This document shows, piece after piece, positions 52,501-60,632 of a stretch of 64,000 bases of DNA. Numbering within the stretch: position 1 is the first letter of the stretch; every line of letters begins with the position of its first letter. The notes under the pieces were generated by a model. It was given only the letters and a program-made list of their open reading frames with translations. It searched no databases and was not told the origin of the DNA. Where the stretch lies: contig NZ_JBHSAP010000007.1 of assembly GCF_042650125.1 (NCBI RefSeq), forward strand, positions 124,001 to 188,000, read 5' to 3'. This stretch comes from Salinithrix halophila. GTDB taxonomy: Bacteria; Bacillota; Bacilli; Thermoactinomycetales; DSM-45169. Both the position numbers and the translations under genes were made by a program.

Positions 52501-53003
52501 GGACCAAAGATCTCCTTGTATTCCTCAGCCAATCTCTTCGCTTTGGCCATGTTGTCTTCCAGGATCGCCTGGGGAATTTCCCCGGCAAGGCAGGCACTGG
52601 TGGCGATCAGCCCCCGGCTGTGAGCCCGGAGAAGCTCTTTATCTATCCGGGGTTTATAATGAAAACCCCGGAGGTGAGCTTCAGACACCAGCTTCATCAG
52701 GTTTTGGTATCCCTCGTTCGTCTCAGCCAGCAATAAGAGATGGTGGATCCGGCTTTCCCGCTGACGGGGACGCTCCTCCAAGCTGCCGGAAGTAACATAT
52801 ACCTCACAACCAATAATCGGCCGAAGACCTGCTTCGAGGCAGGATTTGTAGAAAGGTACCACCCCGTAGAGTACCCCATGATCGGTGATTGCGAGGGAAT
52901 CGAACCCCGCTTCCTTCGCCTTTCCCACCAGCTCCCGAATCCGGGCCGCCCCATCCAAGAGGCTGTATTCCGTATGGACGTGCAAATGGACAAAGTCGCT
53001 CAT
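49509..53003 (-). CDS. dnaE: DNA polymerase III alpha subunit DnaE
   Basis: Error-prone replicative polymerase that extends RNA primers in Firmicutes, alongside PolC. It has 1164 residues: an N-terminal PHP domain (HLHVHTEYSLLDG), the catalytic palm with PDIDIDFNYERRDEV and GPGRGSAAGSLVAY, a helix-hairpin-helix region and a C-terminal OB fold (about 990-1075). No 3'-5' exonuclease is inserted, which separates it from PolC. I chose the second of two adjacent ATGs (MSDFVHLH); the ribosome site GGGTGG is weak. It is divergent from ytrH. Confidence 0.97.
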   Translation of the reverse strand: MSDFVHLHVHTEYSLLDGAARIRELVGKAKEAGFDSLAITDHGVLYGVVPFYKSCLEAGLRPIIGCEVYVTSGSLEERPRQRESRIHHLLLLAETNEGYQNLMKLVSEAHLRGFHYKPRIDKELLRAHSRGLIATSACLAGEIPQAILEDNMAKAKRLAEEYKEIFGPEHFFFELQDHGLPEQQKVNRQLIGLSQAMEIPLVATNDLHYIEKEDATVQDCLLCIGTNRKLEEKDRMRFPSEEFYLKSAEEMKRLFARVPEAVKNTRRIADRCRVEIPLGGRLLPAFPVPEGETAAGHLRQLCFQGAEERYGTLSDAVRKRLEYELSVINEMGFSDYFLIVWDFIRFAREKGIAVGPGRGSAAGSLVAYVLFITDIDPIRYKLLFERFLNPERINMPDIDIDFNYERRDEVIGYVTRKYGDHRVAQIITFGTMAPRAAVRDVGRVMGLPYADVDKAAKMIPAGPGVTLEQVMKPDSELAKWSRKDPRLTRLMETVAKVEGLPRHVSTHAAGVVISKGDLTDYVPLEQGNEGISLTQYPMEVLEEIGLLKADFLGLRNLTVIEQAVDAIREKEGVTIDFRDSEYDDPATYRMLSKGETAGVFQLESAGMRKVLRELKPTSFEDLIAVLALYRPGPMEQIPRFIRAKHGQEKVDYPHPDLKPILSNTYGIIVYQEQIMRIASQMAGFTLGQADILRRAVSKKKRRILNEQRAVFIKGAIKQGYSEETGGKVYDLIVRFADYGFNRSHSAAYAVLAYQTAFLKANYPLYFMSALLTTVMGSHGKMAEYIEDCRRMGIRVLHPDVNESERAFAVKGNAIRVGLAAIKNVGTHAITSILKERRQKPFHDLFDFCQRVDLRTCNRRVIESLIQCGAMDSLPEHRAQALAMLDEAMERGGDYQRRQSEDQLKLFEDGPEMHQTRFSYDGVKPFRERERLEMERELLGLYLSGHPLDGFRETIARVTSHTVSDLDSAREEERVTIAGMIRDVKAITTKKGEGMAFVTLEEFSREAELVVFPRTLRQYRTLLQLDRPIRVSGKVNHHENGVKILTDTFEDLERLEREKGTHGGRLPRKQESPAMDEKPQRGGVEAYIRISREREGAETLEALKRLLLSHKGKTPVRLYYESSGKVLALPATKYGIHPSEECKSRVEDILGKHSFRLKESPTTRT

Positions 53004-53179
53004 CATGACCACCCAACATTGCCGATCTTTCTTCCTATTATACCTCACAGAAGCAAACCCGAACATACAATCCCCCGATTTCACTGTCCAATCTCTCGCC
53101 TACCTGTCCACATAAACACGCGATCCGTCTCATAAGGATGGAATAACGGATTCTTTTTCCCATCGGAAGGCGGTGTTGG

Positions 53180-53515
53180 GTGTTGCCGATCGGCGAGTTT
53201 TGGTCAACCACGATTCTCAACTTCTGCATCGCCCTCGGCGTGGTCCTCGGCGGAGCGCTGTTGGGCGGGGTGGGAGCCTTTTTTACGAACCAGCCTCCTC
53301 TCTACGCCATGTTGAAGTTGGCGGACCAACTGAAAATCTGGGCGTTAGTAGCCGCACTCGGGGGCACCTTTGATACGATTAAATCCTTTGAGCTGCACAT
53401 CCTAGGCGGAGAGTTAAACCGGGTGGCCCAACAGCTGATCTTCATCCTAAGCGCCTTTTTTGGGGCCCATCTCGGCACTGCCCTGATCCAGTGGTTAATT
53501 CAAGGGGATATGTAA
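53180..53515 (+). CDS. ytrH: sporulation protein YtrH
   Basis: Membrane protein of 111 residues with three hydrophobic segments, opening LPIGEFWSTTILNFCIALGVVLGGALLGG and containing TFDTIKSFELH. The YtrH family is made in the mother cell under sigma-E and is needed for efficient spore formation. The start is GTG after a weak GAAGG. It is divergent from dnaE, as in B. subtilis, and is followed one base later by ytrI. Confidence 0.9.
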   Translation: MLPIGEFWSTTILNFCIALGVVLGGALLGGVGAFFTNQPPLYAMLKLADQLKIWALVAALGGTFDTIKSFELHILGGELNRVAQQLIFILSAFFGAHLGTALIQWLIQGDM

Positions 53516-53516
53516 G

Positions 53517-54050
53517 ATGCCGCAGCAGAGAAAAGGATTTCGCTACTTACGCCTCCTGGTCGCCTTTTTTTTCGGTATCCTGGCCGGTTCCATCATCATG
53601 ACCTTTCTGTTCGGCGAGAAGCTGGAAAGCCTTTATCTGGAACGGGAAACCCTGTATTATGAACACAACCGCAAAATCAAAAAAATCCAATTACTACAAC
53701 AAGATTTGGATAAACACGCAGAACAGGATGCTCGGCGGCAGCAAAGCGCCGAGTACATTGAACAAATCCAAGTAGAAATCGATTCCAGTGAGAAATTCAA
53801 CCAGGACAAAATTAAAACCGAAGTGGAATCCATCCTGAAGCCTTTCCTTAACAAATCCGTCCATTGGGTGAGTAACGACCCAGCAGTATTGGATACCATG
53901 TTAAAAAACCGCGTTGTAAAATTACCAGGGAAAAACACATCCCCGCTGCAACTGCAATTGAAATATCTTGCCTTCATCAATTCTGAGCTGAAAGTGTGGG
54001 TCATCGCCCGTGAAAGTTCTGACAAAGATGTGTCCCTCGATACACAATGA
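53517..54050 (+). CDS. ytrI: sporulation membrane protein YtrI
   Basis: A 177-residue protein with one N-terminal membrane helix (about 12-32), then a coiled-coil-prone acidic and basic segment (about 36-85) and a compact C-terminal domain. This matches YtrI, co-expressed with YtrH during sporulation. AAGGGG lies eight bases before the ATG, which follows the ytrH stop directly. Confidence 0.85.
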   Translation: MPQQRKGFRYLRLLVAFFFGILAGSIIMTFLFGEKLESLYLERETLYYEHNRKIKKIQLLQQDLDKHAEQDARRQQSAEYIEQIQVEIDSSEKFNQDKIKTEVESILKPFLNKSVHWVSNDPAVLDTMLKNRVVKLPGKNTSPLQLQLKYLAFINSELKVWVIARESSDKDVSLDTQ

Positions 54051-54104
54051 TCGCCAAACGCTTCCCTTCCGTGTATGATAGAGATTAGGAAGGGGGGGAT
54101 CCGA

Positions 54105-54335
54105 TTGATTATCAGCCGTAGGAAGCTGGCTCGGGAAAAAGTGGAAAAACTAAAGCGTGGCTATTCAGCCTACGCGGAAAGCAAAGAAGTCGCCCAGTTG
54201 ATTGAGAAGGAATTGGGTGCGATCGAAATGCCGGTCTTCATCGACCGGACGCCGATCGGTTATTGGTTCATCCCGAAAGGACGCGGAGACGACGGTCGCC
54301 AGTGCCCCCCGGACACCATAGAGTCTCCCCGCTGA
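54105..54335 (+). CDS. small hypothetical protein
   Basis: A 76-residue basic protein with a helical N-terminal half (ISRRKLAREKVEKLKRGY) and the stretch PVFIDRTPIGYWFIPKGRG. I chose a TTG start (GGAAGGGGGGG upstream); ten more codons are open. In B. subtilis the nanoRNase gene nrnA lies between ytrI and ytpI; it is absent here and this gene holds its place. No family is recognised. Confidence 0.55.
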   Translation: MIISRRKLAREKVEKLKRGYSAYAESKEVAQLIEKELGAIEMPVFIDRTPIGYWFIPKGRGDDGRQCPPDTIESPR

Positions 54336-54353
54336 CGACCCGTTCTCTCGCAC

Positions 54354-54383
54354 AAGCGCCTCCGCCTGCGGGCGGAGGCGCTT
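54354..54383 (+). terminator. hairpin after the 76-residue gene
   Basis: AAGCGCCTCCGCC pairs perfectly with GGCGGAGGCGCTT. The T-run is short (CTTCTCG), so termination may be partial. Confidence 0.6.
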
Positions 54384-54422
54384 CTCGTTCCATCCTGTCA
54401 AAAAATGAAGGGGGTCTTTTCG

Positions 54423-54770
54423 ATGGAACCCTTTTTGATTTTCCTCGTCATCGTCATCCTGTACACAGCGGTCCGCACCTTTTCCTTAAGTATGGCTTCC
54501 CGCCGTAGCGACGGCCTGACACGACAGCGGCATCAGGCATGGATGAACATTCACATGGGGATCATGTTTATCGCTGTTTCCCTGATGCAGGGCCTTTCTC
54601 TGGCGGGAAACTGGATGCGTCTGTTGCTTCTCCTGCTGATTGCCGCTATCGGCCTTTTCAATCTCTTCGCCGGCTGGAGCAACCTGCTCCGCGTTCGTCA
54701 GGCGGAAGAACGGTTGAAAAAAGATGGATCTCCTGCCAAGGAAGCTGAAAAAGATCCAGGTGAAAAATAG
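54423..54770 (+). CDS. ytpI: YtpI family membrane protein
   Basis: A 115-residue protein with three hydrophobic segments (about 3-20, 45-62 and 65-85) and a charged C-terminal tail. Its features, such as RQRHQAWMNIHMGIMFIAVSLMQ, and its place before ytoI match YtpI of Bacillus, of unknown function. I chose MEPFLIFLVI, which has GAAGGGGG nine bases upstream, over an ATG six codons earlier. Confidence 0.8.
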   Translation: MEPFLIFLVIVILYTAVRTFSLSMASRRSDGLTRQRHQAWMNIHMGIMFIAVSLMQGLSLAGNWMRLLLLLLIAAIGLFNLFAGWSNLLRVRQAEERLKKDGSPAKEAEKDPGEK

Positions 54771-54771
54771 G

Positions 54772-54806
54772 AAAAAACCGCAAGGGAATCCCCCTCGCGG
54801 TTTTTT
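54772..54806. terminator. bidirectional terminator between ytpI and ytoI
   Basis: AAAACCGC and GCGGTTTT pair around about 15 bases, with A-run and T-run flanks, between two convergent genes. Confidence 0.85.
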
Positions 54807-54830
54807 CATGAAGTCAACTCCGCCCACCCG

Positions 54831-56144
54831 CTAACGTTCGATCAGTTGAGCGGTTACCAGGGCCTTCGCTACCACTTGTCCGCCATGAAACACTTCCAGA
54901 TCGACCTTTCCTGTTTTACGCCCCATGTCGATCAGTCGGGGGACAATCGTCAATTCCTGCTCCAACTGCACCGGCTTCAGCAGATACAGAGTCAGGTTGT
55001 CCGCCACCATGTCCCCCCGGTGCTGTCTCCTTAAACGCCGGTAAGCGGCTTCCGTGATGAGAGAAGTCAGCACGCCGGTGGACAATGTGCCGAGAGGATC
55101 GGTCATCTGAGGCGTCACCATGCCGCGATAGACCAGTTCCCCGTTCTTTTCCCGTACCTCTTCAAACCCTCGGAAGATCAGATCATTGATCGTTTCACCC
55201 ACCTGCGGCTGCTTCTGCATATACTGGAGGGATTTGATCACATCCTGGCGGCTGATCACACCAAGAAGCTGATGCTGGCCGTTGACCACCGGCAACAATT
55301 CGATCCCTTCCCAAACCATCTCATGGGCAGCCGCTGCCAGGGAAGTCAGGGGGGTTACGGTGATCGGGTTTTTTGTCATCACCCGCTCCACCCGTTCTTC
55401 AGAAGGATGACCCACCACGTCTTTAGCAGTGATCATCCCGTGGAGTTTTCCTTGGTCATCCACGACGGGATAACGGCTGTGCCTTGTCTCTCGGACGGAG
55501 TCGTGAAAACGGGCAATGGTATCGGTCAGCTTCAGGAACTCCGGCGGTTGATCCGGGGAAAGCATATCTTCTACAAGAAGGATTTCTTTCTTGATCAACC
55601 GGTCATAGATAGCCCGGTTAATCATGGCCGCCACCGTAAAGGTATCGTAGGTACAGGAGATGACAGGCAGTTCCAGCCGATCGGCCAGGTCTTTCACCTG
55701 ATCCGTCGCTTCAAAACCTCCGGTGATTAGGACAGCAGCCCCTCTCTCCAAGGAAATCCGGTGGGCGTTATCCCGGTTACCGACGATTAAAAGATTCCCG
55801 GGCTCCACATAGCGGATCATCGCCTCCAGTTTCATCGCACCGATGACAAATCGGTTCAGCGTTTTGTGAAGACCTGCTTTCCCTCCGAGTACATGGCCGT
55901 CTACGATGTTGACCACTTCAGCAAAGGTGAGCCGTTCAATCTCGGCACGGTTCTTTTTCTCAATTCGGACTGTACCCACTCGTTCCACGGTGGAAACGAG
56001 CCCCTTCACTTCCGCATCCTTGATCGCACGGTAGGCGGTTCCCTCGGAAACCCCCAACTCCCTCGCAATCTGCCGGACGGATATTTTGTGGCCGATATCC
56101 AGCTTCTCTATATGCTCCAGGATCCGTTCATGTTTGGTGGCCAC
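54831..56144 (-). CDS. ytoI: DRTGG/CBS/hot-dog regulatory protein YtoI
   Basis: A multi-domain protein of 437 residues: N-terminal winged helix (about 1-65, with RQIARELGVSEGTAYRAIKDAE), a DRTGG domain (about 70-185), two CBS domains (about 195-310, nucleotide-binding) and a C-terminal 4HBT hot-dog fold (about 330-435). This matches YtoI of Bacillus. It is probably a nucleotide-sensing regulator; target genes are unknown. The start is GTG with AAGGGAG eight bases upstream. Confidence 0.9.
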   Translation of the reverse strand: MATKHERILEHIEKLDIGHKISVRQIARELGVSEGTAYRAIKDAEVKGLVSTVERVGTVRIEKKNRAEIERLTFAEVVNIVDGHVLGGKAGLHKTLNRFVIGAMKLEAMIRYVEPGNLLIVGNRDNAHRISLERGAAVLITGGFEATDQVKDLADRLELPVISCTYDTFTVAAMINRAIYDRLIKKEILLVEDMLSPDQPPEFLKLTDTIARFHDSVRETRHSRYPVVDDQGKLHGMITAKDVVGHPSEERVERVMTKNPITVTPLTSLAAAAHEMVWEGIELLPVVNGQHQLLGVISRQDVIKSLQYMQKQPQVGETINDLIFRGFEEVREKNGELVYRGMVTPQMTDPLGTLSTGVLTSLITEAAYRRLRRQHRGDMVADNLTLYLLKPVQLEQELTIVPRLIDMGRKTGKVDLEVFHGGQVVAKALVTAQLIER

Positions 56145-56220
56145 TTGATTTACTCCCTTCTATTCCACTTTCACCGGGATTATTCTTCCACAATTATACA
56201 CGAGGGGGTCAAGGGTTTCC

Positions 56221-56258
56221 AAAAAAGAAATAGGAGGCTTCTCTTAGGAAAGCCTCCT
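56221..56258 (-). terminator. terminator after the 97-residue membrane protein gene
   Basis: On the minus strand AGGAGGCTT pairs with AAGCCTCCT and is followed by ATTTCTTTTTT. It lies 85 bases after the stop codon at 56343. Confidence 0.8.
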
Positions 56259-56342
56259 GAGGTTATAGACACGGGTTGATCGTCCCCATCCCTCTTATCC
56301 TCCAACGAAGAAGTTCAAGCTATCCGCTCCGCTGGATTGTCG

Positions 56343-56636
56343 TCAAAGAGAACTTCGCCGGAAATCGACCCCTTTTTTTGACCTTCCGCTACTTTGCCGT
56401 TGCCGGGCCTGAAGCCAACGTCTGCGCCGAACCTGTTCGTTCCGACGTTGTACCTCCCGATCCAGCCTCAACACTGCCCGCCAGTTAGCAGCGATCACCA
56501 AATAAGCGAAAGCGAGCCATGAAGCGGTGAAAATCGTCCGGATGTCCGTCTCCCCACCCACCGGCAACCGGGGGACGGCAAACACCAGCATAAGGAGGGC
56601 AGCCGCCAGGGCGATGGCGTGCTTGTTTCGGATCAT
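56343..56636 (-). CDS. small hypothetical membrane protein
   Basis: A 97-residue protein with two hydrophobic segments (about 5-22 and 34-52) and a strongly basic C-terminal half (VQRRNEQVRRRRWLQARQRQ). I chose MIRNKHAIAL, which has AAAGGGG seven bases upstream; 27 upstream codons are open. No family is recognised. It lies between ytkL and ytoI on the same strand and has its own terminator. Confidence 0.6.
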   Translation of the reverse strand: MIRNKHAIALAAALLMLVFAVPRLPVGGETDIRTIFTASWLAFAYLVIAANWRAVLRLDREVQRRNEQVRRRRWLQARQRQSSGRSKKGVDFRRSSL

Positions 56637-56819
56637 AACCATCCCCTTTCCGTTGCTACATTCTATGGCACAAAGAGCCCAAACATGTACAAAAAAAAGA
56701 GGCGGTGAGTAGATCACCGACTCAAATAGGGGGTTTTCATCCTATTTTCAGGGTAAATCTTTGACATTACAGGGACATTACACGATATTTACAGTTTGTT
56801 ATCGGTTGAAATTAACCGG

Positions 56820-57509
56820 TCACAAGCGGAGCGACTCACCAGGTTCTAGGACCGTGCCGCGTATCTTCTTCGCCTCCAGCCGTTGGGTGAAGGCTTCCCC
56901 ATCCTGTTCGATCAGAGGGAAGGTGTTGTAATGCATCGGCACCACTTGTTTGGCACCCACCCACTCTGCGGCGAGAAGGGCATCCGCGGGCCCCATCGTG
57001 AAGTTATCCCCGATCGGTAACATGGCCAGGTCCACGTCATTCTGCATCCCGATCAGCTTCATATCAGAAAAAAGAGCCGTATCTCCTGCATGGTACAAGG
57101 TCTTGCCTCCAAGGGTGAGTAGAATGCCCGCCGGCATACCCAAATAGACGATCTCCTGTTTCTCTTCATCGATATGAGCCGAACCGTGAAACGCTTGGGT
57201 CAACTGTACCCTTCCGAATGGGAAATGATGGCCTCCTCCAATATGCATCGGATGGGCTTTCAACCCTTGCCAGCTGAGCCAAACGGCTAGTTCATTGGGC
57301 GCAATGACGGTTGCATCATTTTTTTTGGCGATGGCTACTGTATCCCCCACGTGATCCCCATGGCCGTGGCTCAGCAGAATCCACTTCGCTTTGATTTCCT
57401 CCGGTTTCGTCTTGGCCACAGGATTCCCGCTCAGGAAGGGGTCGATGATCAGGTTGTGGTTGTCGTGTTGGATTTCAAAACAGCTTTGACCGTGAAAGAT
57501 TACTTGCAT
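56820..57509 (-). CDS. ytkL: UPF0173 metal-dependent hydrolase YtkL
   Basis: Metallo-beta-lactamase fold protein of 229 residues. The metal motif is LLSHGHGDHVGD; other ligands lie in FHGSAH, YHAGDT and MHYNTF. The UPF0173 family (YtkL in Bacillus) is widespread; the substrate is unknown. It lies close to the dnaE-ytoI block as in other Bacilli. A short, weak ribosome site precedes the ATG. Confidence 0.93.
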   Translation of the reverse strand: MQVIFHGQSCFEIQHDNHNLIIDPFLSGNPVAKTKPEEIKAKWILLSHGHGDHVGDTVAIAKKNDATVIAPNELAVWLSWQGLKAHPMHIGGGHHFPFGRVQLTQAFHGSAHIDEEKQEIVYLGMPAGILLTLGGKTLYHAGDTALFSDMKLIGMQNDVDLAMLPIGDNFTMGPADALLAAEWVGAKQVVPMHYNTFPLIEQDGEAFTQRLEAKKIRGTVLEPGESLRL

Positions 57510-57565
57510 GGGATTCCCTCCAACGTGTGTATAATCCCCGGGCGCCGATACCGGCGGCTCATATC

Positions 57566-57913
57566 TCAGCCCTGACCGGACCGGTATAACTCTTCAAAAG
57601 GACCAGCAATGATACGGTTGATGTCCGCCATCAGCTGTCCGGCCCGGTTTTCCGCCTCCACACACCGTCGCAGGTGCGGCCTCGCTTCGATCTCGGACGC
57701 CAGCCGCTGGACCTCCTCCTTCAGGTCGGTGCCCGGCTCTGTTCCCTGCATTCGGAAGGCCGAAAGCTCCATCTGTTTTTCACGGAAAGCATTCAAGAGC
57801 CGGGCTCCCTCCGGATCCTGACCGAGCATTTGCCGGGACTCGGCGAGGGCAGCTAACTCGTCGGAGGCTTTCAGCGCCCGGGCCAGTTCGTGTGCTTTAT
57901 CATAAGGGTTCAT
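57566..57913 (-). CDS. YlbF/YmcA family protein
   Basis: A 115-residue, all-helical protein beginning MNPYDKAHELARALKASDELAAL, a pattern shared by YlbF, YmcA and YheA. YlbF and YmcA act with YaaT on RNase Y in Bacillus; this paralog's role is unproven. AGAGGAGG lies before the ATG. It is divergent from the YheC/YheD cassette and shares its control region. YheA in B. subtilis also sits by yheC, which supports a link. Confidence 0.8.
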   Translation of the reverse strand: MNPYDKAHELARALKASDELAALAESRQMLGQDPEGARLLNAFREKQMELSAFRMQGTEPGTDLKEEVQRLASEIEARPHLRRCVEAENRAGQLMADINRIIAGPFEELYRSGQG

Positions 57914-58024
57914 ACAAATCCTCCTCTCGGATCCTTCCCTCTTATGCTTATACCACCTCTTTTAGAAAAAAACCTCCTTTTTTTGCGGAAAGGAGTTCGA
58001 CCCACTGCCAAGCCCCTTTTATTC

Positions 58025-58052
58025 ACCGGAAAAAACATGCCTACATAACTTA
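58025..58052 (+). promoter_or_regulatory. sigma-K-like promoter of the ATP-grasp cassette
   Basis: AC (58025-58026), 17 bases, then CATAACTTA (58044-58052) fits the sigma-K pattern AC-N17-CATANNNTA. Transcription would start near 58060, 24 bases ahead of the first ATP-grasp gene. Late mother-cell expression would match the spore-coat annotation of YheC/YheD. Confidence 0.5.
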
Positions 58053-58083
58053 TATCAGTCACTTTATGCGGAAGGGGATCGAC

Positions 58084-59514
58084 ATGGGGTATGCACGCAT
58101 TGTAATCCAGATCGTATCCGAACGATACTTTCCCCACCAAACGAACATGATCATGAGCCAATCTCTCGCCAGCCGGTTGAACCTTCCCCGACGCCCCGTG
58201 TGGGTCACCTTCGGTTCCGCTTCGGACCCCGCCCTGATCACCCTGATCCAGAACCATACCCCGCTTGTTCGGGTGAGTTCCCGGCTGGCTGAACGGCTCA
58301 AGATCACCGGTCAAAAAACGCTAAATGCCCGCTATGACCCCTCCGCCCGCTGTCTCATGTTGGGCCCTTTTCTCGGTATCCTGATGAATCGAGATGTAGA
58401 AGGACGCGACACCCAGTTGTTCGGGGTAATGACCCGTTTTATGGAAGAGTGCGCTCAAGCAGCAGCCTCCCGCGGAGTCTATCTCACCGTTTTCCCTCCC
58501 GAAGGGATCGACTTATCCTCCAAGACCATCCGAGGCTGGACTTGGGGAGCGAATCGATGGCAATCCAGCCAATCACCCCTTCCCGACGTGGTCTACAACC
58601 GGCTCACATCTCGACGTCTGGAGAGGGGAACCGTTCTGCAACAGAAACTGAATGAACTGAAAACGACCCACCATGTAGATTTATTTAACGAAACCTTTCT
58701 CGATAAGCAACAGATGTACGACACGTTATCGAAAAATGAACAAATAGCGAAGATGCTGCCAGATACTCAACCCTGGCACATTTCCCGTCTGAAACCGATG
58801 GTGGAACAATACCGAACCGTCTTCCTTAAACCGACAAACGGTAGCCTCGGGCAAGGAATTATCCGGGTCACTCTACAGGACGGCAAATGGATCTGTCAGT
58901 ACTCTGAGGCAACAGGCACCGTGACTCGCATCTTTCCTCAGTACCGGGAGGCCCTCCGACGGATCTCTCGGAAAACGGCGGGTTCCCGTTACATCATCCA
59001 AAGAGGACTCAATTTGGTCACCTTGGACGACCGTTCTGTCGATTTTCGCGTCCTGGTACAAAAAAACGCTACTGGAGTTTGGTCGGTTACTTCCACCGTC
59101 GCCCGGGTCGCCAACGATTCTCATATCGTCTCCAACCTGGCCCGGGGAGGAACCCTTCGAAAAGCCGGAGAAGTACTGGCCTCCATCCATACCGTCGGGA
59201 TTAAACCCGATCTGCGCACCATGCAGAATACTGCCCTTACCATCGCCCGAACCTTCGAAGAATTGGCCCAGGGACATTTCGCCGAACTGGGGATCGATCT
59301 AGTCGTAGATAAACGGGGACATCTATGGTTGATTGAACTCAACTCCAAGCCCTCCAAGACCGATGACACGGTCACCCGACCCACCTTGGCCTTGCGTCCC
59401 TCTGTGGTCCGTCTGATCGACTATGTGATTTTCTGCACCGACTGGGCTCCTTACATCCATATCCGGCAGCCCAGGCGCCCTCAGCAAAAGCCTTTCAGGA
59501 GGAAACCGAGATGA
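58084..59514 (+). CDS. YheC/YheD family ATP-grasp protein, copy 1
   Basis: Spore-coat-associated YheC/YheD family, 476 residues. An N-terminal extension (about 1-100) precedes the core. Core motifs are LPDVVYNRLTSRR, LFNETFLDK, VFLKPTNGSLGQGIIRV (nucleotide loop), VDFRVLVQKN and the metal site LWLIELNSKPSK. ATP-grasp enzymes ligate an activated carboxylate to an amine or similar nucleophile; the substrates here are unknown. AAGGGG lies six bases before the ATG. It is the first of four tandem paralogs. Confidence 0.9.
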   Translation: MGYARIVIQIVSERYFPHQTNMIMSQSLASRLNLPRRPVWVTFGSASDPALITLIQNHTPLVRVSSRLAERLKITGQKTLNARYDPSARCLMLGPFLGILMNRDVEGRDTQLFGVMTRFMEECAQAAASRGVYLTVFPPEGIDLSSKTIRGWTWGANRWQSSQSPLPDVVYNRLTSRRLERGTVLQQKLNELKTTHHVDLFNETFLDKQQMYDTLSKNEQIAKMLPDTQPWHISRLKPMVEQYRTVFLKPTNGSLGQGIIRVTLQDGKWICQYSEATGTVTRIFPQYREALRRISRKTAGSRYIIQRGLNLVTLDDRSVDFRVLVQKNATGVWSVTSTVARVANDSHIVSNLARGGTLRKAGEVLASIHTVGIKPDLRTMQNTALTIARTFEELAQGHFAELGIDLVVDKRGHLWLIELNSKPSKTDDTVTRPTLALRPSVVRLIDYVIFCTDWAPYIHIRQPRRPQQKPFRRKPR

Positions 59515-60632
59515 ACGGCCCGAGCCAAAATCTGTTGGGCGTCATCGTCTGCCGGTCGAAGAGGGTGACGCCCCCTTTCCAGGAGGCCGGCTACTTTAAG
59601 CAACTCGCCCGGGAAGGAAAGCCTCTTGGAATCGAGGTGATCGTCTTTTGCCCGATGGATGTCGACTGGTCCAAACAACAAGTAATCGCCTGGAAGTACA
59701 ATGCAAAGGCTGGTCAATGGATCCAGGGCCGGTTCCCCTTGCCTCCCTTGATCTATGACCGCTGCTATTATACGGACAGCCGACATTATCTCACCTATAA
59801 ACCCCACGTCGTCCGATTGGCCAATCACCCCCGTGTCCAGCTTCTGGGGCGCCCCCTCGGAGGCAAACTAACAACACAGGAGATGTTGAGCAAAAACCCC
59901 ATCCTTCGTCCCTACCTCCCTCCGATGCTCAAATTCTCCTCCCCCACTGACGTCCAGGAAGCCCTTCATCGGTTCGGCACCGTCTTGATCAAACCGAACG
60001 GGGGCAGCCATGGGAGGGGAGTGGCCGCGATTTGGCCGGATGGGGACACCTTCCGCCTGAAAGGGCGCTCTCTATCCAACCAAACCTTTCGCTACCGATT
60101 GAAGAGCAAATCCGCTCTTACGGATTGGATCAATCATTTTGTCGGGTCGACACGGTATGTGATTCAGCCGTGCTTGGCATTAACTACGGTCGATGGACAC
60201 CCCTTTGACCTGCGGATACTGGTACAAAAAGATGGAAGGGGTAATTGGGTAACCACGGGCATGGCGATCCGATCCGGCGCTCCGAACACCCTGACATCCA
60301 ACCTGCATGGCGGTGGAAAAGCGGAGAAGGCGGTTCCTTTTATCCAGCGCCATTTCCCAAAACCGCTGGCAGAGGAGATACTTACCAAGGTCCAACGGCT
60401 GGCCCTCGAGGTACCCAGACAAATCGAACGGGAGCACGGACGCCTCCTCGAACTGGGACTGGACATCGGCATCGACCGCAAAGGCCGCGTTTGGCTCCTG
60501 GAAGCCAACTCAAAGCCCGGTCGTTCCGTTTTCCTCCGAACCGGGGAAAAGGAGATCCGCCGTCAATCCGTTAAACAACCAATGCTCTATGCACATACCC
60601 TGTTTCAAGGACTTAAAGGAGGGTCTGTATGA
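59511..60632 (+). CDS. YheC/YheD family ATP-grasp protein, copy 2 (short form)
   Basis: A 373-residue paralog without the N-terminal extension of the others; it begins directly at LLGVIVCRSKRVTPP. Motifs are LIYDRCYYTDSR, VLIKPNGGSHGRGVAAI, FDLRILVQKD and VWLLEANSKPGRS. It resembles YheC while copies 1, 3 and 4 resemble the longer YheD form. Its ATG overlaps the stop of copy 1 in ATGA, so translation is coupled. The substrate is unknown. Confidence 0.9.
   Translation: MNGPSQNLLGVIVCRSKRVTPPFQEAGYFKQLAREGKPLGIEVIVFCPMDVDWSKQQVIAWKYNAKAGQWIQGRFPLPPLIYDRCYYTDSRHYLTYKPHVVRLANHPRVQLLGRPLGGKLTTQEMLSKNPILRPYLPPMLKFSSPTDVQEALHRFGTVLIKPNGGSHGRGVAAIWPDGDTFRLKGRSLSNQTFRYRLKSKSALTDWINHFVGSTRYVIQPCLALTTVDGHPFDLRILVQKDGRGNWVTTGMAIRSGAPNTLTSNLHGGGKAEKAVPFIQRHFPKPLAEEILTKVQRLALEVPRQIEREHGRLLELGLDIGIDRKGRVWLLEANSKPGRSVFLRTGEKEIRRQSVKQPMLYAHTLFQGLKGGSV

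Noticed and set aside
56765..56793. TTGACA-17-GATATT on the plus strand, promoter-like
   Set aside because: No plus-strand gene follows for more than 1 kb, so it is likely chance or part of a minus-strand control region.
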